Source: DATMER01 sp040349255 (GTDB lineage: Bacteria > Acidobacteriota > Thermoanaerobaculia > Multivoradales > UBA5704). Taken from it: a stretch of 64,000 nt of DNA. Where the stretch lies: the NCBI GenBank assembly GCA_040349255.1, contig JBEQUE010000005.1:3265-67264 (forward strand), in the 5' to 3' direction. The position numbers and the translations under genes were made by a program. Positions 7,677 to 14,731 of the stretch are shown here, piece by piece (position 1 is the first letter of the stretch; the number at the start of each line of letters is the position of its first letter). Below the pieces are notes generated by a model, which saw only the letters and a program-made list of their open reading frames with translations, did not search any database and had not been told where the DNA came from.

Positions 7677-9336
7677 CTCGGCCCTGCGCGCGGCCCGCCG
7701 GGCGCCGCCGGACCCGGAAGCGGCGCTCGATGGTGATCCAGTCGTAGCCGCCGCGCGTCGCGCTGAAGCTCGCCCGGGCCTCGCGGGTGTCGCCGCGCAC
7801 GGCCTGGAACAGCGAGGACAGGTCGGTCTCCCGGGTGGTGGCGAAGAGCTTCAGGAACTCCTCGCTTCCATCCGCGGCTCCATCCGGCACGAAGAGGTCC
7901 AGGCGGTTTTCCGAGAATGTGCCGATCTCGATCGTGCGGCCCGGGGCCAGGGGGTCGCTCACCCCCGGCGCCGGATAGATCTGGTCGACCTTGCCGGAGA
8001 GGCCGAAGTCCAGGACATAGATGTAGAGCGGCTCGGCGTGGCGGTTGACCACGCCGAAGGAGATCCGGTCCCCCTCCTCCACTTCGGCGCCGTCGTCGAG
8101 ACGCTCCCAGCGGCCCTTCTTCAGGATGCCCAGGTTGAAGTCGACCTTGCCGCGCAGCGAGCTGTGCTCGTTGCGGATGGCCAGGGCGTCCCGGTAGCGC
8201 CGCCGGCGACTGTCCAGGCCCGAGTCGCCGCCGGCGCTCTCCTCCACCGCCCGGCACCAGCGGCCGATCGCGCCCGGCTCCGCCTCGTCCAGGATGCGGG
8301 CGGTGGCCGTCATGCCCAGCACCGAGATCACCTCGACGCGGCCGAGGGTCTCGGCAGCACTCTTCACCTGCGGCGGATGGACGGTCCAGACCGACCCCTC
8401 GGACACGCCGCAGGCGGCGCCTCCGCCCAGGACGACGCGGTCGGCCTCGCGCCGGTGGATCGGGAGGAAACGCATCGGCACCAGCTCGTCGAGGCCGAAC
8501 AGCTCGCGATCGCGCGCGCCCTCGAGCTGGGGCTGCTGCTGGGCGAAGTCCTCGTTCACCCGGGAGGAGACCGGTTCGAAAACGTCGCGATAGGTCGGGC
8601 AGGCGCCGTCGGGGAGGCTTTCGAGCTCCTGGAGCAGATTCCAGGTCAGGGCTCCGTGGCTCCGGTCGCCGAGGACGAGCTCGTTCGCGCACTCCGTGTC
8701 TCGGCAGGCGGCGATCGCGACATGGCGGATGAACGAGGCCGGGCCGTCCTTGACGTCGCGCATCCTGCGCTGCGCGGGATCGGGCCGGCGCGTGTCGGCC
8801 TTCACCTGGCGGATCCGGGATGGCCGGGGTTTGTCGTCCCTCTTGGTCCGCGCGGTGCTGATCGTGCCCGAGTGGCAGCAGTCGAGGATCAGCGTGACGT
8901 TCGGGGTCTTCCGGGTGAGCGCCGCGACCCGCTCCTGGAGCTCGGCGCCGGAGACGTCCCGGTTCGGGTGGGGGTCCTCGTGGCCGCTGTCATGGGCGAC
9001 GAACGTCTCCTCCATGGCGCTGGCCCGACTGATGCTCTCCTCCAGGGCTGTCCGCTGGGACCCGTGGCCGCTGTAGTGGACGACCACGGCGTCGTTCTCC
9101 CGCACCTGTCCGACCAGGGCGTCCAGGGCGTCCAGGATGCCCTGGCGCGTGGCCTGCTCGTCGAGGAGCAGCTCGATCTGGCCGGCCGGGAAGCCGAAGC
9201 GCGTCTCCAGCAGGGCGGCGACCTCGCGGGCGTCGCGCACGCAGCCTTCGAGCTGCGACTCCGGGCGGAGGTTCGGATACTTGTCGATGCCGATGATCAG
9301 GGCCCTGCGGTTCTGTTTCGGCTGGTCGTGGGTCAT
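7645..9336 (-). CDS. Caspase-family (peptidase C14) protein
   Basis: 563 aa from the ATG at 9336 (MTHDQP); a longer frame reaches 9402 but has no ribosome site and runs into the divergent gene. The N-terminal 260 residues are a caspase-like domain: RALIIGIDKY opening strand, catalytic His in VVHYSGHGS near residue 85 and catalytic Cys in LILDCCHSG near residue 150. The central part (FEPVSSR, QQPQLEG) ends the peptidase domain. The C-terminal 300 residues hold a beta-rich region that resembles the DUF4384-like segments found after bacterial caspases (GDRISFGVVNRHAEPLYIYV). No signal peptide is seen, so it is probably cytoplasmic. Targets unknown; bacterial relatives act in stress responses or regulated death. 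Confidence 0.87.
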   Translation of the reverse strand: MTHDQPKQNRRALIIGIDKYPNLRPESQLEGCVRDAREVAALLETRFGFPAGQIELLLDEQATRQGILDALDALVGQVRENDAVVVHYSGHGSQRTALEESISRASAMEETFVAHDSGHEDPHPNRDVSGAELQERVAALTRKTPNVTLILDCCHSGTISTARTKRDDKPRPSRIRQVKADTRRPDPAQRRMRDVKDGPASFIRHVAIAACRDTECANELVLGDRSHGALTWNLLQELESLPDGACPTYRDVFEPVSSRVNEDFAQQQPQLEGARDRELFGLDELVPMRFLPIHRREADRVVLGGGAACGVSEGSVWTVHPPQVKSAAETLGRVEVISVLGMTATARILDEAEPGAIGRWCRAVEESAGGDSGLDSRRRRYRDALAIRNEHSSLRGKVDFNLGILKKGRWERLDDGAEVEEGDRISFGVVNRHAEPLYIYVLDFGLSGKVDQIYPAPGVSDPLAPGRTIEIGTFSENRLDLFVPDGAADGSEEFLKLFATTRETDLSSLFQAVRGDTREARASFSATRGGYDWITIERRFRVRRRPAGRAQGRVTRSGARSMS

Positions 9337-9389
9337 GTCGGGTGAGACCCGGTTCAACAAGGGTTGTGTAGGAGATAGACTATGAGTCC

Positions 9390-9887
9390 ATGAACAACTC
9401 AACTCCCTCTATCGTAGGCACGTGGGCCCTGGTCGAAGCCTGGGACATCGGCGACGACCCGAACGACCCGACCAAGAAGACCTATCCCTGGGGCGATCCG
9501 CCGGCAGGCTACTGGGTCTTCGACTCGAGCAGCCATTTCAGCCTGATGATTTCCCAGAACCCGCCGCTGGCCATCCCGGCCGACCCGTTCTCGGGAAGCC
9601 CTCAGCCCAGTTGGCTGACCCCCACGGCACCGTGGACCGTGCCGTACGCTCTGCTGATCGCCACGTTCGCCACCGCCAACCCCTATGCCTACTTCGGGAC
9701 CTACACCGTCGAGCTCGACAACCCGAATCCCAACCAGAGCGGCACGCTCCTCCTCACGGTCTTCTCCGACGTGATGCGCGCCTACACCGGCACCGTGCAG
9801 AGCCGGCCCTTCCAGTTCGACGGGCCCGACTTCCTGAATGTGGGTGTTTCAGGCCAGTATCTAAGGCGTTTGCAACGTTTGACCTGA
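9390..9887 (+). CDS. Lipocalin-like domain protein
   Basis: 165 aa, one domain. It opens with IVGTWALVEAW and continues GYWVFDSSSHFSLMISQNPP and YFGTYTVELDN, the pattern of the small lipocalin-like (Lipocalin_5) family. These proteins are predicted to form a beta barrel, often without a known ligand. There is no signal peptide. No clear Shine-Dalgarno sequence precedes the ATG. It is divergent from the caspase gene (53 bases between starts), so the two may share regulation. Family fairly clear, function unknown. Confidence 0.75.
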   Translation: MNNSTPSIVGTWALVEAWDIGDDPNDPTKKTYPWGDPPAGYWVFDSSSHFSLMISQNPPLAIPADPFSGSPQPSWLTPTAPWTVPYALLIATFATANPYAYFGTYTVELDNPNPNQSGTLLLTVFSDVMRAYTGTVQSRPFQFDGPDFLNVGVSGQYLRRLQRLT

Positions 9888-9916
9888 TTGACGCGATTCA
9901 AGAGGCGCCATAAAGT
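9888..9916 (+). promoter_or_regulatory. Possible promoter for the DUF262 gene
   Basis: TTGACG (9888-9893) and TAAAGT (9911-9916) are spaced by 17 bases, directly after the lipocalin-like stop. Transcription would start near 9923 and leave a leader of about 218 bases before the DUF262 ATG. The leader contains a small GCGCC/GGGCGC hairpin near 9970 but nothing else I recognise. Consensus match only. Confidence 0.35.
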
Positions 9917-10140
9917 AGCCAGGTCGATCAAGCTTAAGTACTTCGCCTGCTCATCGGGTCGCGCCTTCGGGCGCCGAGGACTCCAGGAAGAGGTACGGAC
10001 GACTCACGAATGAACAACGGGGCCGGCTGAGCCTGCCACTGCGGAGAGACGCGCTTCGCTATCCAGCGGGCCCGGCTGGAAAGGCCGGCGCTTCCTCGCC
10101 GCGGCTCTCCGGCCAGATCAATGTGGAGGCCGACTGATCC

Positions 10141-11898
10141 ATGAGCGCCAACTCCGGCAATCTTCTCTTCAATACGGTCAGCTACAACGTCGGTTCACTG
10201 CTCGACCAGATCGATCTGGGCAGTGTCGGCCTGCCGGATATCCAGCGGCCGTTTGTCTGGAAGAATGCGAAAATCCGCGATCTCCTGGACTCGATGTACC
10301 GCGGCTTCCCCGTAGGTTATCTCCTGTTCTGGCAGAACGACCATGCCGAAGGATCGAGGGGCATCGGCGTCGACGGCAAACAGAGGCACTCAAGCCTCCT
10401 CATCGTCGACGGGCAGCAGCGGTTGACGTCGCTCTACGCAGTCATCAGGGGAAAGAAGGTCCTCCGTGAGGACTACAGCGAAGAACACATCGAGATCGCG
10501 TTCCACCCTCTGGACGAGAAGTTCGAGGTGGCCGACGCCGCGATCCGCAAGGACAAGCACTGGCTGCCGAACATCTCGCGGCTCTGGTCGTCCGACACCG
10601 ACCTGTTCGAGCTCGTGGACGAGTATCTCGAAGGACTGCGGCACACGCGGGAGCTCAGCACCGACGAAACCAGAAGATGCCGACAGAACATCAAGAGGCT
10701 CCAGGGTCTCGTAAACTACCCTTTCCAAGCTCTGGAGCTTCTGGCAACAGCCAGCGAGGAACAGGTCAGCCATGTGTTCGTCCGTATCAACAGCAAGGGG
10801 CAGCGGCTGAACGAGGCGGACTTCATCCTCACGCTGATGTCGGTTTACTGGGATGAAGGACGGCACGACCTCGAGCGGTTCTCGCGCGCAGCCAAGAAGT
10901 CCGACAAGAAACCTGGGCCCTACAACCACTTCCTCCAGCCCGCGCCGGACCAGTTGCTGCGGGCAGCGATCGGCTACGGCTTCAAGAGGGGACGGCTGCA
11001 ATACGTCTATTCCCTCCTGCGCGGCAAGGATCTGGAAACAGGCAAGTTCAGCGAGGAGCACCGGGAAGCGCAGTTTGCCCGCCTGAAGGAGGCGCAGGCG
11101 GGCGCACTCAACCTCCAGCACTGGAAGGATTTCCTCAAGTGCCTGATGCATGCCGGCTTCCGCAGCGGCAAGGTCATCACCTCCGAGACCACCGTGCTCT
11201 ACAGCTACGTGTTCTACCTGCTCGGCCGGGCCGAATACAAGATTTCGGAGAGCGCGTTGCGGCGGACCATCGCGCGCTGGTTCTTCTTCGCGAGCCTCAC
11301 CGGCCGCTACACGAATTCGCCCGAATCGGCCCTGGAGAGCGACCTCATCCAGCTCCGGGAGGTGAGCGACGCTGCCGGGTTCAAGGCGCGCCTCGACCGC
11401 AACATCGAGGCGCAGCTCACGGACGACTTCTGGCGCGTGACCCTGCCGAGCGACCTTGACTCGGCCGCGGCGCGCAGCCCTTCCCTGATGGCCTACATCG
11501 CGGCGCTGTGCCTGCTGGATGCGAAAGTCCTGTTTTCCAGGCTGAGCGTGAGCTCCCTGCTCGACCCGACCACGGACGCGTACAGGAACTCGCTCGAAAG
11601 GCATCACCTCTTCCCCAAGGACTGGCTGAAGAAACATGGCTTTCCGGACGTCCAGAAAACCAACCAGATCGCCAACTACGCCCTGCTCGAATGGCCGGAC
11701 AACTCCGACATCTCCGCGCACTCTCCCGCGGAGTACTGGCCGCAGTTCAAGAACCGCTACTCTGCCGCGGAGTGGCGCACGATCCGCTACTGGCACGCGC
11801 TGCCCGAGCAGTGGGAGACGATGAAGTACGAGGAGTTCCTGAAGAAGCGCCGGGGCCTCATCGCCAAGGTCGTCCGCGACGGATTCGAAAGGATCTGA
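10141..11898 (+). CDS. DUF262 (GmrSD-type) protein with C-terminal HNH-like segment
   Basis: 585 aa. The N-terminal DUF262 domain is clear: LPDIQRPFVWK near residue 33, FPVGYLLFW, and the nucleotide-binding DGQQRLTSLY near residue 90. ParB/sulfiredoxin-like DUF262 domains hydrolyse nucleotides in GmrSD modification-dependent restriction enzymes and in several defence systems. Around residue 480 ERHHLFPKDWL followed by NQIANYALLEW resembles the His-containing nuclease part of the DUF1524/HNH type. GGAGG lies 11 bases before the ATG. It stands alone, followed by almost 1 kb of repeats and hairpins instead of a partner gene. A role in restriction of foreign DNA is inferred from the family. Confidence 0.82.
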   Translation: MSANSGNLLFNTVSYNVGSLLDQIDLGSVGLPDIQRPFVWKNAKIRDLLDSMYRGFPVGYLLFWQNDHAEGSRGIGVDGKQRHSSLLIVDGQQRLTSLYAVIRGKKVLREDYSEEHIEIAFHPLDEKFEVADAAIRKDKHWLPNISRLWSSDTDLFELVDEYLEGLRHTRELSTDETRRCRQNIKRLQGLVNYPFQALELLATASEEQVSHVFVRINSKGQRLNEADFILTLMSVYWDEGRHDLERFSRAAKKSDKKPGPYNHFLQPAPDQLLRAAIGYGFKRGRLQYVYSLLRGKDLETGKFSEEHREAQFARLKEAQAGALNLQHWKDFLKCLMHAGFRSGKVITSETTVLYSYVFYLLGRAEYKISESALRRTIARWFFFASLTGRYTNSPESALESDLIQLREVSDAAGFKARLDRNIEAQLTDDFWRVTLPSDLDSAAARSPSLMAYIAALCLLDAKVLFSRLSVSSLLDPTTDAYRNSLERHHLFPKDWLKKHGFPDVQKTNQIANYALLEWPDNSDISAHSPAEYWPQFKNRYSAAEWRTIRYWHALPEQWETMKYEEFLKKRRGLIAKVVRDGFERI

Positions 11899-11941
11899 GG
11901 CCGACGCCTGAGGCTGGCGGCAATGGGCACAACCCGGCCCC

Positions 11942-11978
11942 GAGGTGTGCGGAGCACCCCTGGTGCCCCGCACACCTC
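11942..11978 (+). terminator. Strong hairpin after the DUF262 gene
   Basis: Bases 11942-11958 pair with 11962-11978: an 11-bp outer stem, one A/C mismatch, a 5-bp inner stem and a 3-base loop (CCT). There is no U-tract on either strand, so it may be an RNA-stabilising or terminator-like structure rather than a standard intrinsic terminator. It begins 43 bases after the stop codon. Confidence 0.5.
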
Positions 11979-12015
11979 CGGCAGCCCACCTCTCCCTACA
12001 GGCAGGCTCCGGGGC

Positions 12016-12075
12016 GGGACGGCGGCAGCCTTGGACACGGTGGCCGCCGTCCCTCTCAATTGTCAAGGAACCATG
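12016..12075 (+). repeat. 60-bp hairpin element, left copy of an inverted pair
   Basis: The first part folds as an 11-bp perfect stem (12016-12026 with 12043-12053) around a 16-base loop, followed by a conserved single-stranded tail containing TTGTCAAGGAACCATG. The same 60 bases recur in opposite orientation at 12785-12844 with about 52 of 60 identical and no gaps. At one stem position G-C in this copy is replaced by A-T in the other, so the pairing is kept. Together the two copies bracket the 20-bp repeat array. Confidence 0.8.
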
Positions 12076-12381
12076 GTTCTTCCCGAGTGGCCAGGAAGAA
12101 GAGCCCGCTGAAGCAGTTCTTTTACGAGCCACCCGGGCAACACGTTCATGATACGCGGGCCGGCTCTGTTTTGAGCCTACCCTTTCAAAAAGGCACAAAA
12201 GTGCCCAAAACGACCCTCCAGAAAACAGAGCGAGCTCCAATCAAACGGGCACGAAATTGGTCTGGCCCGGTTTGTCACAAAACAGGGGCCTCCGGCAACT
12301 ATATATAGAGGACACCGGAATGCCGGGTCCGAAGGACTCCGAGGCGGCCAGATGTGCCGATCTGGCATGAGACAACACCTG
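12076..12381. other. Non-coding spacer between hairpin element and array
   Basis: No gene seen. The stretch contains one array-like half unit near 12117-12131 (TTTTACGAGCC), a minus-strand hairpin with T-run at 12187-12205, a TATATATAG stretch at 12300-12308 that stands out in GC-rich surroundings, and a small imperfect hairpin at 12311-12330 (GGAC..CCGG/CCGG.GTCC). The A-rich segments are unlike the flanking chromosome. Confidence 0.5.
12187..12205 (-). terminator. Possible intrinsic terminator on the minus strand
   Basis: Read on the minus strand: GGCAC, loop TTTT, GTGCC, then TTTTT. The stem is only 5 bp, so the terminator would be weak. It would stop transcripts that come leftward out of the 20-bp repeat array. 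Confidence 0.35.
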
Positions 12382-12702
12382 GGAACCTTCTACGAGACGA
12401 CGGAACGTTCTACGAGCCAAGGGAACGTTCTATATCAGAATGCAAGGTTCTATGAGCCGACGCAACGTTCTATGACGAAATGGAAGGTTCTACGAGCCCC
12501 TGGAAGGTTCTACGGCGAAATGGAAGGTTCTACGAGCTGGCGGAACGTTCTACGGAGGAAATGGAAGGTTTTATGAGCCGATGGAACGTTCTACACCGAA
12601 ATGGAAGGTTCCAGGAGCCGATAGAACGTTCTATGCCGGAACGCAAGGTTCTACGGGCCGATGGAACGTTCTACGCCGAAATACAACCTTCCGCTGCGAT
12701 AA
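12382..12702 (+). repeat. Array of 16 units with strict 20-bp period
   Basis: Units begin at 12382, 12402, 12422 and so on every 20 bases, with one 21-base step after the ninth unit, to 12683. Each unit has a conserved 11-bp part, roughly GGAA(C/G)GTTCTA, and a more variable 9-bp part. Over most of the array two unit types alternate: AAGGTT followed by a GAGCCGAT-like segment, and AACGTT followed by a GCCGAAAT-like segment, giving a 40-bp superperiod that is strict from unit 9 to unit 15. Units 1 and 16 instead carry AACCTT, the reverse complement of AAGGTT. Twenty is not a multiple of three and no ribosome site is present, so open frames here are by-products. Not a CRISPR: both parts are far too short. 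Confidence 0.93.
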
Positions 12703-12784
12703 ATCGGCCTCCCCGGCCGCAGGCAAGGTAACGGATCGGCAGGCTGGCTCGTAGAAGGACTCTGTAGGGATAGTCGTAAGGTTT

Positions 12785-12844
12785 CATGGTTCCTTGACAA
12801 TCGAGAGGAATGGCGGCTGCCGGGTCCAAGGCCGCCGCCGTTCC
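12785..12844 (-). repeat. 60-bp hairpin element, right copy of an inverted pair
   Basis: Reverse-complement counterpart of 12016-12075, about 52 of 60 bases identical. Stem arms are 12807-12817 and 12834-12844; on the plus strand they pair with one G-T wobble. An inverted array-like half unit (CTTCTACGAGCC on the minus strand, 12747-12758) lies beside it, mirroring the half unit beside the left copy. Just outside this copy begins the remnant of a nucleotidyltransferase gene. Confidence 0.8.
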
Positions 12845-12874
12845 GAACTGTTTCACCGGCCGGCGGGCATGTAG

Positions 12875-13087
12875 CTGACGCCGAGCGGTCCGCTGATCTT
12901 CCAGGCGGCGGGCGCGGCGCCAAGGCGACACTCGCTCGCCGAATGCGACAGGATTTCCCTGGGAGACCTCGTCATCCAGGTGGCCAATCCCAGGATGTTG
13001 TACCGTATGAAGAAGGACACGGTCCGGTTGCAGGATCGCGCCGACGCGGCCCGGATTCGTGAGGCGTTCAATCTGGAAGACGACTGA
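12875..13087 (+). pseudogene. 3' remnant of a nucleotidyltransferase (toxin-type) gene
   Basis: The frame is open from just after a TAG at 12872 to the TGA at 13085-13087 but has no usable start at its head. The translated end (GDLVIQVANPRMLYRMKKDT, then DRADAARIREAFNLED) resembles the C-terminus of nucleotidyltransferase proteins that occur as a pair with a small partner. The N-terminal catalytic part (GS..DxD) is missing and is not found to the left. The right hairpin element sits only 30 bases upstream, so the gene was probably cut by the rearrangement that placed the element there. Its stop overlaps the next start by one base (TGATG), as in an intact pair. Confidence 0.55.
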
Positions 13088-13308
13088 TGTCTGTCCGCAA
13101 ATACCGATCCGTGAACGACATGCCGGGGGCCCGTCCCCTGCCGCCGCTCGATCCGGAGAACCTGCGCATCGCGTGCGAGCTGACCGAGCTCGCCTACGCC
13201 CTCCACCCCTGGAAGCTCGAGCCCGGGGTCCGCAAGTTCCGCTCCGCCGAGGAAGCTCAACAGCACAGGCAGGAATGGGAGAAGCGCCAGGTCCGCGCCA
13301 AACGTTGA
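13087..13308 (+). CDS. Small partner protein of a nucleotidyltransferase pair
   Basis: 73 aa, hydrophilic, without signal or membrane segment. It opens with VRKYRSVNDMPGARP, continues with a helical stretch (ENLRIACELTELAYAL) and ends in a charged helix (FRSAEEAQQHRQEWEKRQ). Small proteins with this RS(V)xDMPG opening and RS.EEA ending are, as far as I recall, partners of nucleotidyltransferases in toxin–antitoxin-like pairs. Its ATG shares one base with the stop of the truncated nucleotidyltransferase, so its translation may have depended on that gene. Probably an orphaned antitoxin-like protein; biochemical role unknown. Confidence 0.6.
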   Translation: MSVRKYRSVNDMPGARPLPPLDPENLRIACELTELAYALHPWKLEPGVRKFRSAEEAQQHRQEWEKRQVRAKR

Positions 13309-13352
13309 ATCGATGGAGGCAGCCTCGGGCCGGGCCGCTCTTCGGATATGCA

Positions 13353-14093
13353 TCATGGATGCAGAACGCGAACGGTCACCTCCTCGGCCGGCTCGGAGGA
13401 GGCCCGGCCGGCCAGGCGAAGCCGGATCTCTCCCGCCGGGAGCAGGCTCCGGGGCAGGAGGACGCGGACGGTGCCGGAGTCGGAGAGCAGACCGTCCAGG
13501 ACACCGGTCGGGCGGCCGGACGCGTCGAGGATCTCCAGCCGCAGGCCGGTCTCCGTCTGGAGCCGGGCGGAGTTGAGGATCAGGGCTATGCCGACCGCCG
13601 GTACGCGGATCTCCCGGGGAGGCTCGGGCCCGCGGTGGACGCCCGGCATGTCGACGACCTCCAGGGGCAGGTTGGGGATGGCCCGCGGCGAGAGGCTCCA
13701 GAAGGACAGGGCCACGGCCGCCAGCAGGGACGCGGCGGCGAACGCGTAGGCCGTACGGAGCGAGGCGAGGACCGGCGGCAGCCGCCAGCCCGCAGGCTGC
13801 GGAGGCCGCGTCTGAGGCTCGGCGAAGATCTGTCTTCGCAGCTCCTGCCAGGAGACGGCCACGTCGATGCCGGTCTCACCCTGGACGGGCTCCAGGAACT
13901 GCTCCAGATCGAGGAGCAGGTCCGGGCAGTCGAAGCAGACGCCGAGATGCCGGCAGACACGGGCGGCGCGACGGGCGGAGAGCCGGCCGTCGCGCCAGGC
14001 GGTGAGCTCCTCGGGAGACGGGTGCCAGCCGGCCTCGGGACCGAGGCGCTCCTCGCGGCCGAGGAGGCGGAAGGCGAGGGCGAGGTCCGTCAT
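13353..14093 (-). CDS. Membrane anti-sigma factor with zinc-binding motif (second locus)
   Basis: 246 aa. The zinc-finger motif is HLGVCFDCPDLL (H-x3-C-x2-C, near residue 50), after WHPSPEELTAWRDGRLSA. One membrane segment follows at about residues 112-130 (AYAFAAASLLAAVALSFW), then an extracytoplasmic beta-rich domain (LRLEILDASGRPTGVL; VRVLLPRSLLPAGEIRLRL). The layout parallels the anti-sigma protein at 1476-2270, so the two loci are paralogous designs. It starts 28 bases after the sigma gene and is last in a long minus-strand run beginning at recN. Partner: the sigma factor directly upstream. Confidence 0.85.
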   Translation of the reverse strand: MTDLALAFRLLGREERLGPEAGWHPSPEELTAWRDGRLSARRAARVCRHLGVCFDCPDLLLDLEQFLEPVQGETGIDVAVSWQELRRQIFAEPQTRPPQPAGWRLPPVLASLRTAYAFAAASLLAAVALSFWSLSPRAIPNLPLEVVDMPGVHRGPEPPREIRVPAVGIALILNSARLQTETGLRLEILDASGRPTGVLDGLLSDSGTVRVLLPRSLLPAGEIRLRLAGRASSEPAEEVTVRVLHP

Positions 14094-14121
14094 GAGCCCT
14101 CCTCCCCATCCCCTTTCCGGC

Positions 14122-14727
14122 TCAGTCCTCCGGATCCGTCAGCTCGAGCTTCAGCCGCTTCCGGGCCTGGAAGAGATGGGCTTTGACGGTGTCGATCGAA
14201 ATCCCCATGATGGTTGCGATCTCCTTGTACTTGTAGCCCTTGTCGTAGCGCAGGAGGAAGCAGGTGCGCATCTGGTCGGGCAATCCCTGGATCGCCTGGC
14301 TGAGAGTCGATGCGCGCTCCCGTTCCAACACGTCCTCCAGGGCCCTGGCCTCGGACGGCGGCGGCTCGATGGCCGCCGGCTTGCCATCCTCGTCCCGCCC
14401 GCCGGTCTCGATGGAGGTCTCCCATCCTTTGCGCTTGCCGGTTCCCCTGCGTCTCAGCTCGTTTTGATACACGTGGTCCGCGATCTCGAACAGCCAGGTC
14501 TTGAACCCGGATGCGCGGCGGAATGATGCGATACCTCTGAAGACCCTCAAAAAGACGTCCTGGGTGAGATCGTCGGCTTCATCTTTCGAGAAGCCGCGCT
14601 GCCGGAAGAAGTTCTGGACACGCTTGGCGTGCAGCTTGAACAGCCGCTCGAAGTTGGCCTCGGCGTCGATCCCGGCCTGGATCAGCTCGACAAGGCGCAG
14701 GCTGGGGTCGTCGTCGACGGGAGACAT
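14122..14727 (-). CDS. ECF-family RNA polymerase sigma factor (second locus)
   Basis: 201 aa. Region 2 lies near residues 40-105 (FSKDEADDLTQDVFLRVFR; GFKTWLFEIADHVYQNELR) and region 4 near residues 145-195 (LPDQMRTCFLLRYDKGYKYK; IATIMGISIDTVKAHLFQAR). The linker is longer and more Gly/Glu-rich than in the first sigma factor. The ATG is only 4 bases after the add stop codon, so it belongs to the recN-to-add run and may have no promoter of its own. It is followed by its anti-sigma factor. A regulon cannot be predicted from this sequence. Confidence 0.9.
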   Translation of the reverse strand: MSPVDDDPSLRLVELIQAGIDAEANFERLFKLHAKRVQNFFRQRGFSKDEADDLTQDVFLRVFRGIASFRRASGFKTWLFEIADHVYQNELRRRGTGKRKGWETSIETGGRDEDGKPAAIEPPPSEARALEDVLERERASTLSQAIQGLPDQMRTCFLLRYDKGYKYKEIATIMGISIDTVKAHLFQARKRLKLELTDPED

Positions 14728-14731
14728 CCCC

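Noticed and set aside
9917..10140. tRNA or small RNA gene between lipocalin-like and DUF262 genes
   Set aside because: Small hairpins only; no cloverleaf, no CCA end, no known RNA motif.
12382..12702. CRISPR array
   Set aside because: Conserved part is 11 bp and variable part 9 bp; CRISPR repeats and spacers are each well over 20 bp. No cas gene in the window.
12382..12702. Plasmid replication iterons
   Set aside because: The 20-bp spacing would fit, but no Rep or Par gene is near and the surroundings are chromosomal; kept only as an analogy for protein binding.
12382..12731. Open frames of 70-80 codons through the 20-bp array, on both strands
   Set aside because: The period is not a multiple of three, all frames are equally open, no ribosome site exists, and the translated text is just the repeat in three phases.
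12853..13356. 167-codon minus-strand frame
   Set aside because: Antisense to the nucleotidyltransferase remnant and its partner, no signal, no ribosome site, low-complexity Arg/Ala text.
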